Shown here in pieces: positions 30,564-31,966 of a stretch of DNA of 31,966 nucleotides (its first letter is position 1; every line of letters starts with the position of its first letter). This DNA is from an uncultured Oscillospiraceae bacterium. Lineage in GTDB: Bacteria > Bacillota > Clostridia > Oscillospirales > Ruminococcaceae. Below the pieces are notes generated by a model that was not told the origin of the DNA, made no database searches, and was given only the letters and a program-made list of their open reading frames with translations. The DNA lies in assembly GCA_900539195.1 (NCBI GenBank), contig UQBC01000031.1:1-31966 (forward strand), in the 5' to 3' direction. The translations under genes were made by a program, and so were the position numbers.

Positions 30564-30850
30564 ATTGATGCACTTCTTTCCGCTAAAAGCTGTGATAAAG
30601 CAACCACACTGCTTGAGTGTACTCTTGCCACAGGAACGCTGTTGCGCTTCGCCTCCTGTGTTGCACTCAGCATCATCTTGTGCGATACCGTATTTGTAAA
30701 CAGTATCAGTAAATCGGGAGTGCCGACCTTCTTTTTAAGCGAGCTGTTTTCCTTTACAAAGACTTTAGCCTTATCGTAACCGTAAGCCTTGCATATATCC
30801 GCATAGCGTGTTTCCATGCGCTCGTTACCGCCGATTATTACTACGCTCAT
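30560..30850 (-). CDS. DUF2325 domain protein
   Basis: A 96-aa protein of the DUF2325 family. It opens with the family signature VVIIGGNERMETRYADICKA and continues with LLILFTNTVSHKMM and a conserved serine-rich turn (VHSSS). The compact alternating strand/helix pattern suggests a small Rossmann-like fold. Function unknown. It is the first gene of the operon with DUF3793 (4-nt overlap) and flavodoxin. A ribosome site AAAGGACAGG precedes the ATG. One of the two operator-like boxes lies in the leader only 26-41 nt upstream of the start codon. Confidence 0.82.
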   Translation of the reverse strand: MSVVIIGGNERMETRYADICKAYGYDKAKVFVKENSSLKKKVGTPDLLILFTNTVSHKMMLSATQEAKRNSVPVARVHSSSVVALSQLLAERSASI

Positions 30851-30875
30851 ATCCTGTCCTTTCTGATGAAATGTG

Positions 30876-30891
30876 TTAGGTAAAACTAACC
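30876..30891. promoter_or_regulatory. Operator-like box 1 (GTTAG-N6-CTAAC)
   Basis: GTTAGGTAAAACTAAC, in the leader of the DUF2325 operon. It shares with box 2 the wider form TGTGTTAG-N6-CTAACYGTAT. The TTAG...CTAA arms resemble DtxR/IdeR-type metal-dependent repressor sites. Confidence 0.6.
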
Positions 30892-30903
30892 GTATTCGTT
30901 TAA

Positions 30904-30933
30904 ATAAACGGCGAAATGCCGTTTATTCGTCAA
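30904..30933 (-). promoter_or_regulatory. Leader hairpin between the operator boxes
   Basis: AATAAACGGC and GCCGTTTATT form a 10-bp inverted repeat around GAAAT in the region 30904-30928. It lies in the predicted leader of the DUF2325 operon and could also be a weak terminator for read-through from the LysR gene, although the T-tract is poor. Confidence 0.4.
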
Positions 30934-30952
30934 GTTGTCGTATGTAAACTGT

Positions 30953-30968
30953 GTTAGCTTAAGCTAAC
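30953..30968. promoter_or_regulatory. Operator-like box 2, perfect 16-bp palindrome
   Basis: GTTAGCTTAAGCTAAC, a perfect palindrome, sits at the predicted transcription start of the DUF2325 operon, where a bound repressor would block initiation. It is 77 bp (centre to centre) from box 1. Confidence 0.7.
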
Positions 30969-30975
30969 TGTATAT

Positions 30976-31004
30976 AGTTTATCATACGGTTTTCGTTTTG
31001 TCAA
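30976..31004 (-). promoter_or_regulatory. Promoter of the DUF2325-DUF3793-flavodoxin operon
   Basis: On the minus strand: TTGACA (31004-30999), exact 17-bp spacer, TAAACT (30981-30976). The -35 box and spacer lie inside the 3' end of the LysR gene. The predicted start near 30969 falls at the edge of box 2, leaving a leader of about 120 nt. Confidence 0.6.
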
Positions 31005-31893
31005 TAGGGCATCGGCAATTTTTATAGAATTTTTTTGCCTCCGTAACAAATTCAAAAGCAGGCTCGCCTTTTATCAGCTTCTTTGAATACAGCCCCAATA
31101 ACACCGGTGCCAACCCGTCGATGCGGATATATTCAAGTTCGCTGTCATTCATACACGGCATCATCGGAAAAGCGGTTACCCCAAGCCCTGCCTTTGCCAT
31201 AGCAAAAGCCGCCTCGCAGCCGTCCGCAAGCAGTACGTTGCTGTTATTCGGCATACCGAGCTTCATATACCCTTCCATTGCCGCATCGGGACACTTGTGC
31301 CTTTTAATAAGTATAACACGTCTGCCGTTTATATCGTTTATATTTATGCTTTTTCTTCCGCTCAGCTCATCGTCTTTCCGGCATATCAGCATAACCGGAC
31401 ACTCACACAGTGCAGTAAAGCACTCTGCTTTTGCGGTTTCGTTTTCAGCCTTGATAGCGAATATGATCTGCAGCTTGTTTTCCTCAAGCAGATTATCAAG
31501 CGATTTAAACGGCATCATAGTAATCTCCGGCTCAAAATTCGGATACATCTTCCCGATAATGTTCATCACCGGTACAGCCGCATCAAGCTCGTACTGATTA
31601 TGAACACCGATAGCTACTGTCCGCTTTTTCTCCTTAACATTGGTACTCAGACGATGGATAGAATTCATCGCCGTCCTGACTATCGTTTCCGCATCGCCTA
31701 TAAAGATCAGTCCCTCTTTTGTAAGCTGTACGCTTTTGTTCGTTCTCAGAAACAACCGCACCCCAAGCTCCGCCTCAAGCGATGAAATCTGATGGCTGAC
31801 GGCAGGCTGGCTTATATTCACTATTTCTGCCGCTTTTGAAAAATTGAGGGTTTCCGCAACCGCAAGAAAGCATTCAAGCTGAGTAGTATTCAT
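30982..31893 (-). CDS. LysR-family transcriptional regulator
   Basis: A 303-aa regulator. The N-terminal winged helix-turn-helix has the family pattern FSKAAEIVNISQPAVSHQI (about residues 18-36), followed by the linker helix and a periplasmic-binding-protein-like effector domain (from about residue 90). The DNA-binding end is typical; the effector is unknown. AAGGAG precedes the ATG. It is transcribed in the same direction as the DUF2325 operon, whose promoter starts within its last codons. Its own promoter and any divergent target gene would lie beyond the window, where sequence is lost to the adapter. Confidence 0.93.
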   Translation of the reverse strand: MNTTQLECFLAVAETLNFSKAAEIVNISQPAVSHQISSLEAELGVRLFLRTNKSVQLTKEGLIFIGDAETIVRTAMNSIHRLSTNVKEKKRTVAIGVHNQYELDAAVPVMNIIGKMYPNFEPEITMMPFKSLDNLLEENKLQIIFAIKAENETAKAECFTALCECPVMLICRKDDELSGRKSININDINGRRVILIKRHKCPDAAMEGYMKLGMPNNSNVLLADGCEAAFAMAKAGLGVTAFPMMPCMNDSELEYIRIDGLAPVLLGLYSKKLIKGEPAFEFVTEAKKFYKNCRCPIDKTKTV

Positions 31894-31927
31894 AACAAAC
31901 TCCTTTTTTAATTAACGATAAATATTC

Positions 31928-31966
31928 CTGTCTCTTATACACATCTGACGCTGCCGACGATAAGGC
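31928..31966 (+). other. Nextera adapter contamination at contig end
   Basis: CTGTCTCTTATACACATCT (31928-31946) is the Tn5 mosaic-end adapter in read-through orientation. GACGCTGCCGACGA (31947-31960) is the i5-side Nextera adapter that follows it in library molecules. The last six bases, TAAGGC, would be the start of a sample index. This is library-construction sequence, not bacterial DNA. Confidence 0.97.

Overview
The window looks like chromosome from a gut-dwelling anaerobic Clostridia, most likely Oscillospiraceae/Ruminococcaceae (inference). Supporting signs are strong purine-rich ribosome binding sites, TTGACA/TATAAT promoters, ferredoxin-linked keto-acid oxidation, a T-box in front of proS, a recJ-rel-MBL-hemZ cluster, and a choloylglycine (bile salt) hydrolase. 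There are no phage, IS, CRISPR, rRNA or tRNA genes. The last 39 bases (31928-31966) are not genomic: they match Nextera transposase adapter sequence, so the contig ends in untrimmed library adapter.

Layout. 1-331: a terminator, two tandem cloverleaf-like palindromic elements, and a promoter. 332-3939: iorA-iorB-paaK, an arylpyruvate:ferredoxin oxidoreductase with a phenylacetate-CoA-ligase-type enzyme, facing a convergent Na+-coupled amino-acid symporter (3988-5361). Together these suggest uptake and oxidative fermentation of aromatic amino acids. 5362-8616: the symporter leader with a predicted three-way-junction RNA, then minus-strand envelope genes (a sortase-type surface protein, an SGNH-hydrolase lipoprotein, and a degenerate LytR-CpsA-Psr-like membrane protein). 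8762-9901: alanine racemase. 9970-11886: three tandem paralogous membrane proteins with C-terminal zinc ribbons, of unknown function, divergent from galE. 12143-16269: galE, a Nudix hydrolase, a 4HBT thioesterase and a GH36 alpha-galactosidase.

16369-24619: a long co-directional run of yerC, a methyltransferase, hslO, recJ, rel, an MBL hydrolase and hemZ (regulation, redox stress, repair, stringent response, haem-type chemistry). It is followed by a small zinc-ribbon protein (24673-25098) and an apparently gene-free transcription unit, a candidate small RNA (about 25221-25340). 25361-26335: choloylglycine hydrolase on the minus strand. It is divergent from a Ser/Gln-rich lipoprotein (26537-27286) whose promoter sits beside seven ATT repeats.

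27452-29428: proS under a proline T-box. 29547-30850: an operon of DUF2325, DUF3793 and flavodoxin. It has a consensus-like promoter and two copies of a GTTAG-N6-CTAAC operator that resembles DtxR/IdeR-type iron boxes, so it is probably an iron-limitation response. A LysR regulator (30982-31893) lies just upstream.

The strongest leads for new biology are the GTTAG-N6-CTAAC-controlled DUF2325/DUF3793/flavodoxin operon, the candidate small RNA with its 12-bp inverted repeat, the tandem cloverleaf elements before iorA, and the zinc-ribbon membrane protein trio.
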